DNA of 64,000 bases, from positions 62,001-126,000 of the forward strand of contig NZ_LAQQ01000008.1 in NCBI RefSeq assembly GCF_000971985.1, in the 5' to 3' direction. Below, in pieces: positions 26,874-35,771 of this stretch. Under the pieces are notes generated by a model. The model did no database searches, was not told the origin of the DNA, and was given only the letters and a program-made list of their open reading frames with translations. Source of the stretch: Paenibacillus dauci. Lineage in GTDB: Bacteria > Bacillota > Bacilli > Paenibacillales > Paenibacillaceae. The position numbers and the translations under genes are program-made. How positions within the stretch are numbered: the stretch's first letter is position 1; each line of letters begins with the position of its first letter.

Positions 26874-28043
26874 ATGAACAAAAAAATATGGATCACTCTG
26901 GCTCTTTCCTCTGCACTATTACTGCCGATATCTCCAGCTTCTGTACAGGCAGCCAGCTCCCCACAGCTCATTCTTCATTATGCCGGGGGTGGTTATACCA
27001 GTGAAATTTCGGAGACTCTTCTCGTTCGTAACGGGGTCAACTATGTGAATATCGGCTATTACCCCAGTTCGCTGGGACTGGAACTCAAAATAGATGCTTC
27101 CGGCAAGCGCGCTTCTTATAACGGCTGGAATAAGAAATTCGCGGTTCGTGATGGTAGCAAAGCCGCCATGTTGGATGGCAAAATTGTAACTATGCAAGCA
27201 CCGGCTCTCATTCGCAAAGACAAGAAAACGGATACTTCTTCCATCTATGTTCCTTTGCGGTTCGCCGCGCAGGCACTGGACGGCAAGCTGGTTAGTCCCA
27301 ATGCTCAGCATAATACTTATCAGATCAACGATATGCATACCTATGAGGTCATTACGGATGTATACAAAGGAACTACCTATACCCTGACCAAGCTGAACGG
27401 CGACCTGTACGCCAGTCGGGGCAAACAAGATCCGGTCAAACTGGCTTCTATTCAGACGGGGTTAGATTCCACAGGTATGGAATTTCGCTCTACGCCGGGC
27501 GGTCTGCTGCTGATCACGGTCAATGATTCGTATGGAGAGCCTCATATTAACAGCCAGCAGTTCCAACTGCTGTTCAGAGATGGCAAGCTGGTCCGGCAGA
27601 CAAGTGTTGATTACGGTTGGGGACGCAGCAATACAGTGAATAGCTATGATAACAAGCTCGTCATGAACGATGGCACGAATCTTCGTATTATCGAAGATGG
27701 TACTGGCAAAGTATTGCAAACCCTGAACCTCGTAGAACTGGCTGGTAAAGGCAAAGATCAGAAATACAGTGTGGAAGCGATCGATCAGGATATGCTGTTG
27801 ATTCGCAATGCGCGAGATCACCAACTTCAGCTAATCAACCGGAAGAATGGAAATAGTGTGCTGTTGTATCAGCAGTTCCTAACTCACGAACAACAGCAGA
27901 GCGTTGAAGAAGATATAGGACCAATGAGCGGTGGCGACCGGATCGACTTCACCAAGCGTGTGGGCAGTACCCTATACTTTACTTACGCTGATTTTGATAA
28001 AGGAACCGTAAATGCCACATACAATCTGGATAACCTGGATTGA
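26874..28043 (+). CDS. secreted stalk-domain protein, first of a tandem pair
   Basis: 389 residues from the ATG at 26874, supported by AAAGGA upstream and by the match to its neighbour. Signal peptide MNKKIWITLALSSALLLP..VQAA, then a stalk-like domain (about 25-150, with NKKFAVRDGSKAAMLDGK and IYVPLRFAAQALDG) as in copper amine oxidase N-terminal domains, then about 240 residues with a propeller-like repeat feel (LLLITVNDSYGEPHINSQ, NLRIIEDGTG). No catalytic residues are recognised. The next gene is a paralogue; the pair must have arisen by tandem duplication. Confidence 0.8.
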   Translation: MNKKIWITLALSSALLLPISPASVQAASSPQLILHYAGGGYTSEISETLLVRNGVNYVNIGYYPSSLGLELKIDASGKRASYNGWNKKFAVRDGSKAAMLDGKIVTMQAPALIRKDKKTDTSSIYVPLRFAAQALDGKLVSPNAQHNTYQINDMHTYEVITDVYKGTTYTLTKLNGDLYASRGKQDPVKLASIQTGLDSTGMEFRSTPGGLLLITVNDSYGEPHINSQQFQLLFRDGKLVRQTSVDYGWGRSNTVNSYDNKLVMNDGTNLRIIEDGTGKVLQTLNLVELAGKGKDQKYSVEAIDQDMLLIRNARDHQLQLINRKNGNSVLLYQQFLTHEQQQSVEEDIGPMSGGDRIDFTKRVGSTLYFTYADFDKGTVNATYNLDNLD

Positions 28044-28172
28044 TCTGATGAGCTGGCTGAATGTTCGGTGTAAAATTCCATTTCTTCAGGCTCCTATCAA
28101 ACGATAGAACGAATGAATACGTTCATGGCGAATATCAATGCTGGATTTATACTCAGGAAAGGAATGATTAGG

Positions 28173-29354
28173 ATGAATAAAAAAATACTGACTACTTTAT
28201 TGCTGTCATCTGCTCTTCTGCTTCCCACTGCTTCTCCCCAAACGGTACAGGCTGCTACCACAGAAACGAATTACGAATGGAGCTACCAAGGCGAGGGCTA
28301 TAACGCTTCCTTTAAGGATAAGACAATTGTACGTAACGGTGTAAACTATATCGAGTTTACTTCTGTAGCCTGGTTGGCAAATCTTAACTACACTTTGGAC
28401 TTTAAAGGTAAACGTGCCGGGTTCAACGCTTGGATCAAAAAAATTGCAGTGCGTGATGGTAGTAAAATCGCCATGCTGGATGGCAAAAAAGTTACCATGG
28501 AAGGCGCTGCTTTTCTGAAAAATAACCCGCAATCCGAAAAGATGGAAGTGTATGTTCCTTTAAAATTTGCCGTACAGGCACTGGATGGTAAATATAATAA
28601 ATATGATTCTGCCACTCATATGATCAAAATATCCAATATCCATAATTATTCTTTTATTAGCAAAGTGTATAAAGGTGTAACCTACACGGTTACCAAAGCA
28701 AACGGTGATATATTTAGCACTGTTGGCAACAACAAGCCGATCAAATTAACCTCTCTGAACGCCAGTCTGGATCTGAGCGATATCAATATTCGTTCTACAC
28801 CCAAAGGGCTGTTGTTGATTACGGTCAATGATTCCTACGGCGAACCTCATATCAACAGCCAGCTGTTTCAGGTTCTGCTCAAAAAAGGACAGGTCATTCG
28901 CAGAACCAGCGTAGACTTTAACTGGGGAAGTACTGATCGTGTGGACAGTTACAACAATAAGATAGTCCTGAATGACGGCCAAAAACTGCGTATTATCGAA
29001 GATGGCACCGGCAATGTGCTGGAGACGATCAATCTGCTTGATCTTGCTGGTAAAGGAAAAAACCAGCTGTATAGCATCGAAGCTATCGACGATGCTATGA
29101 TACTGATCCGTAATACAGGAGATCGCCAGCTGCAACTGATCAGTCGCAAAACTGGCAAAAGCGTAATCCTGTTCGATCAGCTGCTTACACCCAAACAACA
29201 AGAACTCGTCAAACTCGACTCTGGAGCCATGGGAGCGGGTGATGGTCTGACTTTTATCAAACAAAAAGGTGATACGCTCTATTTCACGATTAGCGCTGAA
29301 GGACTAGCCAAAACAACCGCAACCTATAGCCTCAGCAAATTAGCTGCTCTGTAA
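28173..29354 (+). CDS. secreted stalk-domain protein, second of a tandem pair
   Basis: 393 residues from the ATG at 28173 (AGGAAAGGAATGATTAGG upstream). Signal peptide MNKKILTTLLLSSALLLP and the same two-part design as the preceding gene, sharing blocks such as AVRDGSK.AMLDGK, YVPL.FA.QALDGK and LLLITVNDSYGEPHINSQ; roughly half the residues agree by eye. It lacks a visible promoter of its own in the 129-bp gap, so co-transcription is likely. Role unknown, presumably at the cell surface. Confidence 0.8.
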   Translation: MNKKILTTLLLSSALLLPTASPQTVQAATTETNYEWSYQGEGYNASFKDKTIVRNGVNYIEFTSVAWLANLNYTLDFKGKRAGFNAWIKKIAVRDGSKIAMLDGKKVTMEGAAFLKNNPQSEKMEVYVPLKFAVQALDGKYNKYDSATHMIKISNIHNYSFISKVYKGVTYTVTKANGDIFSTVGNNKPIKLTSLNASLDLSDINIRSTPKGLLLITVNDSYGEPHINSQLFQVLLKKGQVIRRTSVDFNWGSTDRVDSYNNKIVLNDGQKLRIIEDGTGNVLETINLLDLAGKGKNQLYSIEAIDDAMILIRNTGDRQLQLISRKTGKSVILFDQLLTPKQQELVKLDSGAMGAGDGLTFIKQKGDTLYFTISAEGLAKTTATYSLSKLAAL

Positions 29355-29525
29355 AGATGGAATTGTCAGCTGCATGATTTATATTCTTGAAACGATTTAC
29401 CAGGATTCATTATTGTATGAACGAAAGCATACTTTGTAGAGCGTGTAGATAAAGAGACGTTGACCTACATCTTTTTTTGGAAATTAGTAAACAAATACTT
29501 GTAACCTGAAAGTACCCTCTGATAC

Positions 29526-29577
29526 AAAGAAGAAGCCGAAAAACAGGCATCTCCCCTGTTCTCCGGCTTCTTCTTTT
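29526..29577. terminator. bidirectional intrinsic terminator
   Basis: Stem AAAGAAGAAGCCG..AACAG with CTGTT..CGGCTTCTTCTTTT, between the convergent stalk-protein pair and malic enzyme. No gene is seen in 29355-29679. Confidence 0.85.
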
Positions 29578-29679
29578 ACGAATACGAATCATACATAGCT
29601 CTGTATGCATTATATATAATCCTATATACATCATGCATAATTCTGTTCATCATCCTATATAGTTCTTTTCACCATCTGT

Positions 29680-31086
29680 TTAACGATATTCTTGCGGTAC
29701 ACGGCGGGCTACACCCGTCTCAATGGCTGCGCGGATTACACCATCACGTACCAGCTTCACGACCTGATCGTTAAATACCCCCGGAATAATATACAGCTCA
29801 TTCAGCTCGTCTTCCTTGACTACCGAAGCGATCGCCTTCGCAGCAGCAACTTTCATCGCTTCATTAATTACGCTGGCCCGGCAGTCCAGAGCACCACGGA
29901 AAATGCCTGGGAAACACAGCACGTTATTGATCTGGTTCGGATAATCGCTGCGTCCGGTAGCCAGTACACGTACATAAGGCTCAGCGACTTCCGGATCGAT
30001 CTCGGGATCGGGATTTGCCATTGCGAATACGATGCGGTCTTCCGCCATCGTCTGAATATGATTAATACTCAGCAGACCCGGACGCGAGACACCAACGAAT
30101 ACATCTGCTCCCTGAATGACTTCGGTCAGATCACCGCGCAGTCTATCGGGATTGCTATTGGCAGCGATCCAGTTCCACATCTCATGCGGATACTCTTCGT
30201 CTGCGACCAGCGCACCGCAGCGATCGACGGCGATCAGATTGCGGGCACCTGCAGACAGCAGCATTTTCACACAGGCTGCACCTGCAGCGCCTACACCGAG
30301 TACGACAATCTTGGCAGTCTCCAGCGATTTGCCGACGATGCGCAGGGCATTAAGCAGACCTGCCAGTACAACTACTGCCGTACCATGCTGATCATCGTGG
30401 AATACAGGAATATCCAGCTCTTCTGTCAATCTGCGCTCAATCTCAAAGCAGCGCGGCGAGCTGATATCTTCCAGATTGATCCCGCCAAATGTAGGTGCCA
30501 TCCATTTCACCGCATTGATAATTTCTTCCGTATCGGTAGTGTTCAGACAGATCGGAAATGCATCCACATCGGCAAACTGCTTGAACAGCATCGCTTTACC
30601 TTCCATCACCGGCATAGCGGCTTCAGGACCGATATCGCCCAGACCGAGTACGGCGGTACCATCCGAGACAACAGCGACCATATTGCGTTTAACCGTCAGG
30701 GAAAAGGCTTTTTGCTTATCTTCGTGAATAGCCATACACACTTTGGCTACCCCCGGTGTGTAGACATGGGACAGATCTTCACGGTTTTTGACCGGAGTCT
30801 TGGGCTGGATCTCGATTTTACCACCCAGATGCGCCAAGAAGGTACGGTCCGAGACGTTGACTACTTTGACCCCGGACAGTGCGCCGACGGATTGCAGGAT
30901 CATCTCACGCACACTTTCCGGCAGATTGACCGTCAAGTCACGGGTCGTACTCTCGGGGCTGGCATGAATAACGTCAATCGCGACCACGTCGCCGCCCGCT
31001 TCCCCGATTGCACCGGCTACTTCGCCAAAAGTCACCTGTTTCTTATCCATCTGTAAACGTATGATCATACTTGTTCCGAGAGCCAT
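29680..31086 (-). CDS. NAD(P)-dependent malic enzyme with N-terminal ACT domain
   Basis: 468 residues. An ACT-like regulatory domain (about 1-78) precedes the malic enzyme core: YTPGVAKVC (catalytic Tyr), GLGDIGPEAAMPVMEGK (catalytic Lys), FHDDQHGTA (metal ligands) and the Rossmann motif VLGVGAAGAACV. It oxidatively decarboxylates malate to pyruvate. The extra ACT domain suggests allosteric control by an amino acid or similar ligand. A cre-like site lies 56-69 bp before the start codon, pointing to carbon-source regulation. Monocistronic. Confidence 0.93.
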   Translation of the reverse strand: MALGTSMIIRLQMDKKQVTFGEVAGAIGEAGGDVVAIDVIHASPESTTRDLTVNLPESVREMILQSVGALSGVKVVNVSDRTFLAHLGGKIEIQPKTPVKNREDLSHVYTPGVAKVCMAIHEDKQKAFSLTVKRNMVAVVSDGTAVLGLGDIGPEAAMPVMEGKAMLFKQFADVDAFPICLNTTDTEEIINAVKWMAPTFGGINLEDISSPRCFEIERRLTEELDIPVFHDDQHGTAVVVLAGLLNALRIVGKSLETAKIVVLGVGAAGAACVKMLLSAGARNLIAVDRCGALVADEEYPHEMWNWIAANSNPDRLRGDLTEVIQGADVFVGVSRPGLLSINHIQTMAEDRIVFAMANPDPEIDPEVAEPYVRVLATGRSDYPNQINNVLCFPGIFRGALDCRASVINEAMKVAAAKAIASVVKEDELNELYIIPGVFNDQVVKLVRDGVIRAAIETGVARRVPQEYR

Positions 31087-31141
31087 CGGGAATCCTCCTG
31101 TTCAATATTCAGAGATTATGTTAAGGAAGCATGCAAATAAA

Positions 31142-31155
31142 AGAGAACGCTTACA
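31142..31155. promoter_or_regulatory. candidate cre (CcpA) site upstream of malic enzyme
   Basis: On the minus strand, TGTAAGCGTTCTCT matches TGWAANCGNTNWCA at 13 of 14 positions. The 338-bp spacer 31087-31424 holds no other feature I can support. Confidence 0.5.
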
Positions 31156-31424
31156 ATAAAGTTCGGACTTATTATAGCACAGTTTGCCAACAAAGAAACC
31201 GGGCAGATGGGATTTTCATCCAGTGGTCATTTAATGCTCTATATAGAGCCAATTGTCCTCTCTCCTCCTTATCGTGGAAAGGTACCGTATTCTCTCCATC
31301 AACAGGTTTACCCTTGCTATTTCCAAAATCATCCTGTCGGTGTATGGGGTTCCATGGCATGGCTGCGTTACAATTATTGCAGACAAGAGAACCTCATTCA
31401 TTGTTAACGAAAGGAAGATAGGGA

Positions 31425-31961
31425 ATGATTGCTTATCTGATTGTAGCGTGTGAAGTGTTATTCTGGGTATTCGTTATTGGCGGTCTGGCCGCACGATATG
31501 TTCTCGGAGCCAAGCGACTGAGTACATTTCTGCTGATCTGTACACCGCTGATTGATCTGGTCCTGTTGATTGCAGCCTTTATGGATCTGCGCAATGGAGC
31601 TACTGCTACGATGGCGCACGGTATTGCTGCTGTGTATATCGGAGTGTCACTCGCTTATGGACACCGGATGATCCGTTGGGCAGATGAACGGTTTGCTTAC
31701 CGATTCGCCGATGGACAGAAACCGCAAAAATTGTACGGACGCGAGCATGCCCGTCATGAACGTACGGGCTGGATGATGCATCTAATCTCATGGATTGTCG
31801 GTAATGCACTGCTGCTATTCATGATCTGGTATGTAGACGATGCTTCTCGGACTGTTGTACTAAACTCGGTAATCCGGGTATGGGCGATTGTGCTGGCTAT
31901 CGACTTTGTGATCAGCTTTAGCTACACCCTATGGCCGCGCAAGCAAAAAAGCACAGCGTGA
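31425..31961 (+). CDS. membrane protein of unknown function
   Basis: 178 residues with five to six predicted helices: IVACEVLFWVFVIGGLAA, FLLICTPLIDLVLLIAAFM, a third around GIAAVYIGVSLAYG, then a charged loop rich in H and R (KLYGREHARHERTGW) and two C-terminal helices. AAAGGAAGATAGGGA precedes the ATG. I recognise no named family. It stands alone with a strong terminator downstream. Confidence 0.75.
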   Translation: MIAYLIVACEVLFWVFVIGGLAARYVLGAKRLSTFLLICTPLIDLVLLIAAFMDLRNGATATMAHGIAAVYIGVSLAYGHRMIRWADERFAYRFADGQKPQKLYGREHARHERTGWMMHLISWIVGNALLLFMIWYVDDASRTVVLNSVIRVWAIVLAIDFVISFSYTLWPRKQKSTA

Positions 31962-32072
31962 TATACGATTTGAAGTATGTAGTTATTCAGCCAATTTATA
32001 ATTAGCACTATTCGCAGATTGAACATTAGATTCAGATAACAAGGTACTGCTGTATTATCCAGGGAGATGTAT

Positions 32073-32129
32073 AAAAAAAGGCTGTTCCTGCCGACCAGTT
32101 CATCACTGGTCACGGAACAGCCTTTTTTT
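32073..32129. terminator. bidirectional intrinsic terminator
   Basis: Two-part stem (AAAAAAAGGCTGTTCC / GGAACAGCCTTTTTTT and GACCAGT / ACTGGTC) flanked by A/T runs, between convergent genes. Confidence 0.9.
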
Positions 32130-32213
32130 CATTTTAGAAAGAGGATATTATCACAGATACTGGTTTGTATGCAGAATCAACATTTGCTGCATCTGTATCT
32201 GTATCTGCTGATG

Positions 32214-33074
32214 TTACTTGAATGCAGGTACAGCGATATCCGAGTAATTGTCTTCCAAGAATTTCTTCACTTCCGGACCAGCCATATGCTCTTTGAGCTT
32301 CTGGATCGCTGCGGAGTCTTTGTTATCTTCACGGGCAACCAGTGTAATCGCAAATGTAGAATCTGCTTTTTCCGTTACCAGTGCATCCTTGACCGGAGTC
32401 AGGTTCAGCGGCTTGGCATACGCTGGAGTCATGGCAACCAGATCGGCTTCGTCGTACATACGAGCCAGCATCAGCAGATCGACTTCCTTGAATTCAAACT
32501 TTTTGGGATTGGATGTAATATCCGCTTGTGTCGCATTCATGCCTACGCCGTCTTTGAGCGTAATTATACCTGCCTGTGCAAGCATCTGCAGGGAACGTCC
32601 GATATTGGATGGATCATTGGCAATAGCGATCACTGCGCCTTCCGGCAGCTGGTCAATGCTCTTGTACTTTTTGGAATATGCGCCATAGATCGCATCGTAG
32701 ATCGGCTGGATCGCGACCAGATTAGAGCCTTTGCTTTCGTTATATTGCTTCATGTAAGGAACATGCTGGAAAAAGTTAGCATCTACTTCTTTGTTTGCCA
32801 GTGCATCATTAGGCTGTACATTGTCAGACAATACGACAACTTCCAGATTGATGCCGTCTTTTTGGAGCAGTGGCTTCACGATATCCAGAATATCGGTCAT
32901 TGGCGGAATCAGAGTAGCTACTTTGAGTGTCTGTTCACCTGTTGTTCCTGCTTCCGTGCCTGCTTTGGTATCAGCGCCTGTAGTAGCTGCTGTATTGTCA
33001 GCTTTTTGTCCGCATGCTGCAAGCAGCAGTGTCATTGCGAACAGTAGAATAAGTACTGTCTTTTTCTTCATCAT
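32214..33074 (-). CDS. metQ: methionine-type ABC transporter substrate-binding lipoprotein (MetQ/NlpA)
   Basis: 286 residues with a lipoprotein signal (lipobox LLAAC, Cys21), an A/T/G-rich linker and an NlpA-type binding domain (LKVATLIPPMTDILDIVKPLL, NANFFQHVPYMKQYN split around VDANFFQH, AIANDPSNIGRSLQML). The FFQH and NDPSN..R segments are family hallmarks. It binds methionine or a related ligand outside the membrane for MetNI. Last gene of the metNIQ operon, 135 bp behind metI. An ATG at 33071 is equally possible. Confidence 0.9.
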   Translation of the reverse strand: MMKKKTVLILLFAMTLLLAACGQKADNTAATTGADTKAGTEAGTTGEQTLKVATLIPPMTDILDIVKPLLQKDGINLEVVVLSDNVQPNDALANKEVDANFFQHVPYMKQYNESKGSNLVAIQPIYDAIYGAYSKKYKSIDQLPEGAVIAIANDPSNIGRSLQMLAQAGIITLKDGVGMNATQADITSNPKKFEFKEVDLLMLARMYDEADLVAMTPAYAKPLNLTPVKDALVTEKADSTFAITLVAREDNKDSAAIQKLKEHMAGPEVKKFLEDNYSDIAVPAFK

Positions 33075-33209
33075 GAATCAAGTACCCCCGTGTTTAATTT
33101 GTAATAATGATCGTGTTCCATTACTGGTCATTCCTGTGATGCTCCCATATATCCATTACCGAACAGTCGGTCTGCCTGGATAGCTGGCAGCCTGTTATTG
33201 AATAGAAGA

Positions 33210-33890
33210 TTACCTTTTGTCGATCAATCTGGAGATCAGACTCCCTGTAAATTGTACTGCCTGCACGAGAATGATCATCAGGATAATCATATAGACCATC
33301 ACATCTGTCTCAAATCGCTGGTACCCGTACCGGATCGCAAAATCCCCGATTCCTCCTCCACCGACAATACCCACGACGGTCGAGTAGGAAATAAAACTGA
33401 TGGCTGACGTCGTTAATCCGAGTACCAACCCGGAACGTGCCTCCACGTACAAAAAACGGAACACGATCTGCAGACCGGAAGCTCCCATCGAACGTGCCGA
33501 TTCGACAACCCCACGCGGCACATCCAGCAGCGCCTGCTCGACGAGCCGTGCATAATAAGCAATAGCGATAATCGATAGTGGCACTGAAGCTGCCTCTGTC
33601 CCGATGGATGTACCTACAACCATGCGGGTGAACGGAATCAGGAACACCACCAGCAGCAGGAACGGAAACGAGCGGATAATATTGACGAGACTATTAAGTA
33701 TGCCAGCCAGATACAGATTCTCGTACAACTGTCCTTTTTTGGTCAGGTACAGCAGAGTACCAAGCGGTAGCCCGATCAGTACAGCAGCTGCAATCGAAAT
33801 GCCGACCATGGTAAACGTATCTCCGATCGCTTGCCAGATCTCCGATTGATAACGATCCATCATTTCGCCAAATGTACGTGTATTATCCAT
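33210..33890 (-). CDS. metI: methionine-type ABC transporter permease (MetI)
   Basis: 226 residues with five to six helices. The cytoplasmic coupling segment ESARSMGASGLQIVFRF and LLDVPRGVVESAR match MetI-type permeases. The start overlaps the end of metN by 8 bp. It forms the channel for the amino acid taken up by MetQ. Confidence 0.92.
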   Translation of the reverse strand: MDNTRTFGEMMDRYQSEIWQAIGDTFTMVGISIAAAVLIGLPLGTLLYLTKKGQLYENLYLAGILNSLVNIIRSFPFLLLVVFLIPFTRMVVGTSIGTEAASVPLSIIAIAYYARLVEQALLDVPRGVVESARSMGASGLQIVFRFLYVEARSGLVLGLTTSAISFISYSTVVGIVGGGGIGDFAIRYGYQRFETDVMVYMIILMIILVQAVQFTGSLISRLIDKR

Positions 33891-34692
33891 TCTCGTTCAC
33901 CCCGCTTGGTGAAACTGCTGCTTCGCTCGAAGCTGGAGCATCTGTATCTGTTCGTCCCAGCAGCTGTTCTCGATAGGACAGCGTATAATCCGGTGCCGGA
34001 GCAAATGAATCCTGTGCCCGTGAATAGCTCTCGGTAATCCGCCCATGCTCCATAACGGATACGGTATTGCACAGTCGTTTCACCACATCCATCTCATGCG
34101 TCACGATAACCATCGTCACACCCAGCTGCTCATTGATCTGCTGCAACAGCTCCAGAATGCCTGACGTCGAACGAGGATCGAGCGCAGATGTTGGTTCATC
34201 ACACAGCAGTACACGCGGATGATTGGCAATCGCTCTCGCAATCGCTACCCGCTGCTTCTGTCCGCCGCTGAGCTGCGCCGGGTATTCGTTAATCTTGTCC
34301 AGCAGTCCTACCTGTTCCAGACATTCCCGTACCCGTTGCTGGCGGCGTGCTCCGGGTACACCGGCCAGTTCCAGCGAAGCCGCCACATTCCCGCCAACCG
34401 TTCGATTATGCAGCAGATTGAACTGCTGAAAGATCATGCCGATCTGCTGGCGTGCCGGACGAAGGCGGCGCTCCGGCAGATCGGTCAGCCGATCACCATT
34501 TACATTAACGGTGCCCTGATCGGGACGTTCCAGCATATTGATCATGCGTAGCAACGTGGATTTACCTGCACCACTGCTGCCCACAATACCGTGTATATCC
34601 CCGGCTTCAATATGCAGAGTTACTTCTTCTACAGCTGCCTGTCTGCGATCTGTTCCACCAAAATATTTGCTTACGCTTTGCAGCGCGATCAT
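33883..34692 (-). CDS. metN: methionine-type ABC transporter ATPase (MetN), lacking the NIL domain
   Basis: 269 residues: Walker A GSSGAGKST, signature LSGGQKQRVAIARA, Walker B VLLCDEP, H-loop VTHEMDV. The family is usually about 340 residues with a C-terminal NIL domain that senses methionine; here the protein stops shortly after the ATPase core with a disordered A/S/P tail. Feedback inhibition by methionine may thus be absent. First gene of the operon, divergent from the exported protein. I find no SAM riboswitch or T-box in the 215-bp upstream region. Confidence 0.9.
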   Translation of the reverse strand: MIALQSVSKYFGGTDRRQAAVEEVTLHIEAGDIHGIVGSSGAGKSTLLRMINMLERPDQGTVNVNGDRLTDLPERRLRPARQQIGMIFQQFNLLHNRTVGGNVAASLELAGVPGARRQQRVRECLEQVGLLDKINEYPAQLSGGQKQRVAIARAIANHPRVLLCDEPTSALDPRSTSGILELLQQINEQLGVTMVIVTHEMDVVKRLCNTVSVMEHGRITESYSRAQDSFAPAPDYTLSYREQLLGRTDTDAPASSEAAVSPSGVNENG

Positions 34693-34907
34693 TGTCTTGA
34701 CCTCCCCTGCCTCATAGCCGGCCTGTTGAGGAATACTTTGTATTACTAATATTATATGTCTGTTATACCCGGCACTTCTGCTACATTATAAGCAAATGTA
34801 TATGCTGTGTCACTAATTTTATTATTAAGTATGAAAGAAGAAGCAGAAAACGATATAATGAAAAAAAGAGTGTTCACTATTTTAACAATAAAGGGGAATT
34901 TTATACA

Positions 34908-35507
34908 ATGATCAAAAAATATGCAGTTGCCAGCCTGCTGACTGCCCTGGTGGCTGTGAACTTGACCGGCCCAGCTGAAATGGAAGCGGCACCCTATAAA
35001 AAGGAACTCGCAGGTTCCCTGACTTCACAGCTCCAGATCAGCCCACAAGCACCTACTGCTTCCGTACCTATGCTTACTCCTCTGGCATCCACGTCTCCGG
35101 TCATGCCACTGAACAGCAAAACAGGCAGCATGTTGAAGAAAGGTTATATTCCCGGTTACAAACTCCGCTTCGGCATGACCATGCAGCAGGTACAAAAAGT
35201 CTACGGTACGCCTGTGCGGTCGGATTATTATTTGGGTGGAGAGTATTTCAAACTGAGCAATATGCCCAATGCTGTCTTTTTCTTTGAAGGACCAAATCGC
35301 ACCTTGTCCGGGATCATGATAGTTCCACCCGGATTCCAGGGCCGTACATTTGCAGATATTCGCAAATCGCTCGGTAAGCCGAGTAGTATGGGCAACGATA
35401 TATTGGAAGGGTATGATCAAGTAATGATGTATACCTATGGCAAAGTTACCATGTATTTTGGTGCTAATAATGGCAAATTAATCGATGTTCTTATCGTAAA
35501 TAAATAA
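34908..35507 (+). CDS. exported protein, DUF4309-like
   Basis: 199 residues with an N-terminal signal sequence (MIKKYAVASLLTALVAVNL), a P/S/T-rich linker (about 45-75) and a domain beginning GYKLRFGMTMQQVQKVYGTP. That GMT..QV...G.P pattern, followed by beta-strands and a later FADIRKSLGKP repeat, resembles DUF4309/YjgB-like proteins, an assignment I hold loosely. Divergent from metN, own terminator. Function unknown. Confidence 0.7.
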   Translation: MIKKYAVASLLTALVAVNLTGPAEMEAAPYKKELAGSLTSQLQISPQAPTASVPMLTPLASTSPVMPLNSKTGSMLKKGYIPGYKLRFGMTMQQVQKVYGTPVRSDYYLGGEYFKLSNMPNAVFFFEGPNRTLSGIMIVPPGFQGRTFADIRKSLGKPSSMGNDILEGYDQVMMYTYGKVTMYFGANNGKLIDVLIVNK

Positions 35508-35521
35508 AAACCAGTAAACCA

Positions 35522-35577
35522 AAAAGGCACCATGCTGACAATTACCGCAAGGTAACCGTCAGCATAGTGCCTTTTAT
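35522..35577 (+). terminator. intrinsic terminator
   Basis: Stem AAAAGGCAC-ATGCTGAC with GTCAGCAT-GTGCCTTTT, followed by ATTTTG, with a self-pairing loop (TTACC..GGTAA). Confidence 0.85.
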
Positions 35578-35633
35578 TTTGTGATTAATTATTTAAAGTA
35601 TAATTTATCTGTACAGCAGCTATATAGAACTTA

Positions 35634-35761
35634 CCGCTCCAAGCGGAGGAAAGAGAATTCTGCCAAAGACCGACCTTTAAGAATGGAGATCGACCGCTGC
35701 GCGGTTATTCAAGATCTCCGTTCTTAACCGGAGGTCGTGGCAGAATCTCTTTCCGGAGCGG
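35634..35761 (+). repeat. full copy of dispersed inverted-repeat element
   Basis: A 128-bp imperfect inverted repeat. Outer ends CCGCTCC and GGAGCGG; then GGAAAGAGAATTCTGCC with GGCAGAATCTCTTTCC; then CGACCTTTAAG-AAT-GGAGATC with GATCTCC-GTT-CTTAACCGGAGGTCG. The core keeps an asymmetric internal loop (T opposite CCGGA). The left arm carries an extra AAGCGGAG. It lies between the exported protein terminator and nirD, without a gene inside. Confidence 0.75.
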
Positions 35762-35771
35762 ATGCCGCCAA

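Noticed and set aside
29692-31056. 454-codon plus-strand open frame opposite malic enzyme
   Set aside because: It is fully antisense to a clear enzyme gene, has no ribosome site, and its composition (H, Q, R and I rich) is that of a codon shadow.
31207-31407. 66-codon frames before the 178-residue membrane protein
   Set aside because: Several overlapping frames in all phases, none with a ribosome site or plausible domain.
32067-33047. 326-codon plus-strand frame opposite metQ
   Set aside because: Begins inside a terminator hairpin and mirrors the lipoprotein gene.
34693-34907. SAM (S-box) riboswitch or T-box before metNIQ
   Set aside because: I looked for the GGAGGGACTGGCCC-type core and for a T-box sequence and saw neither.
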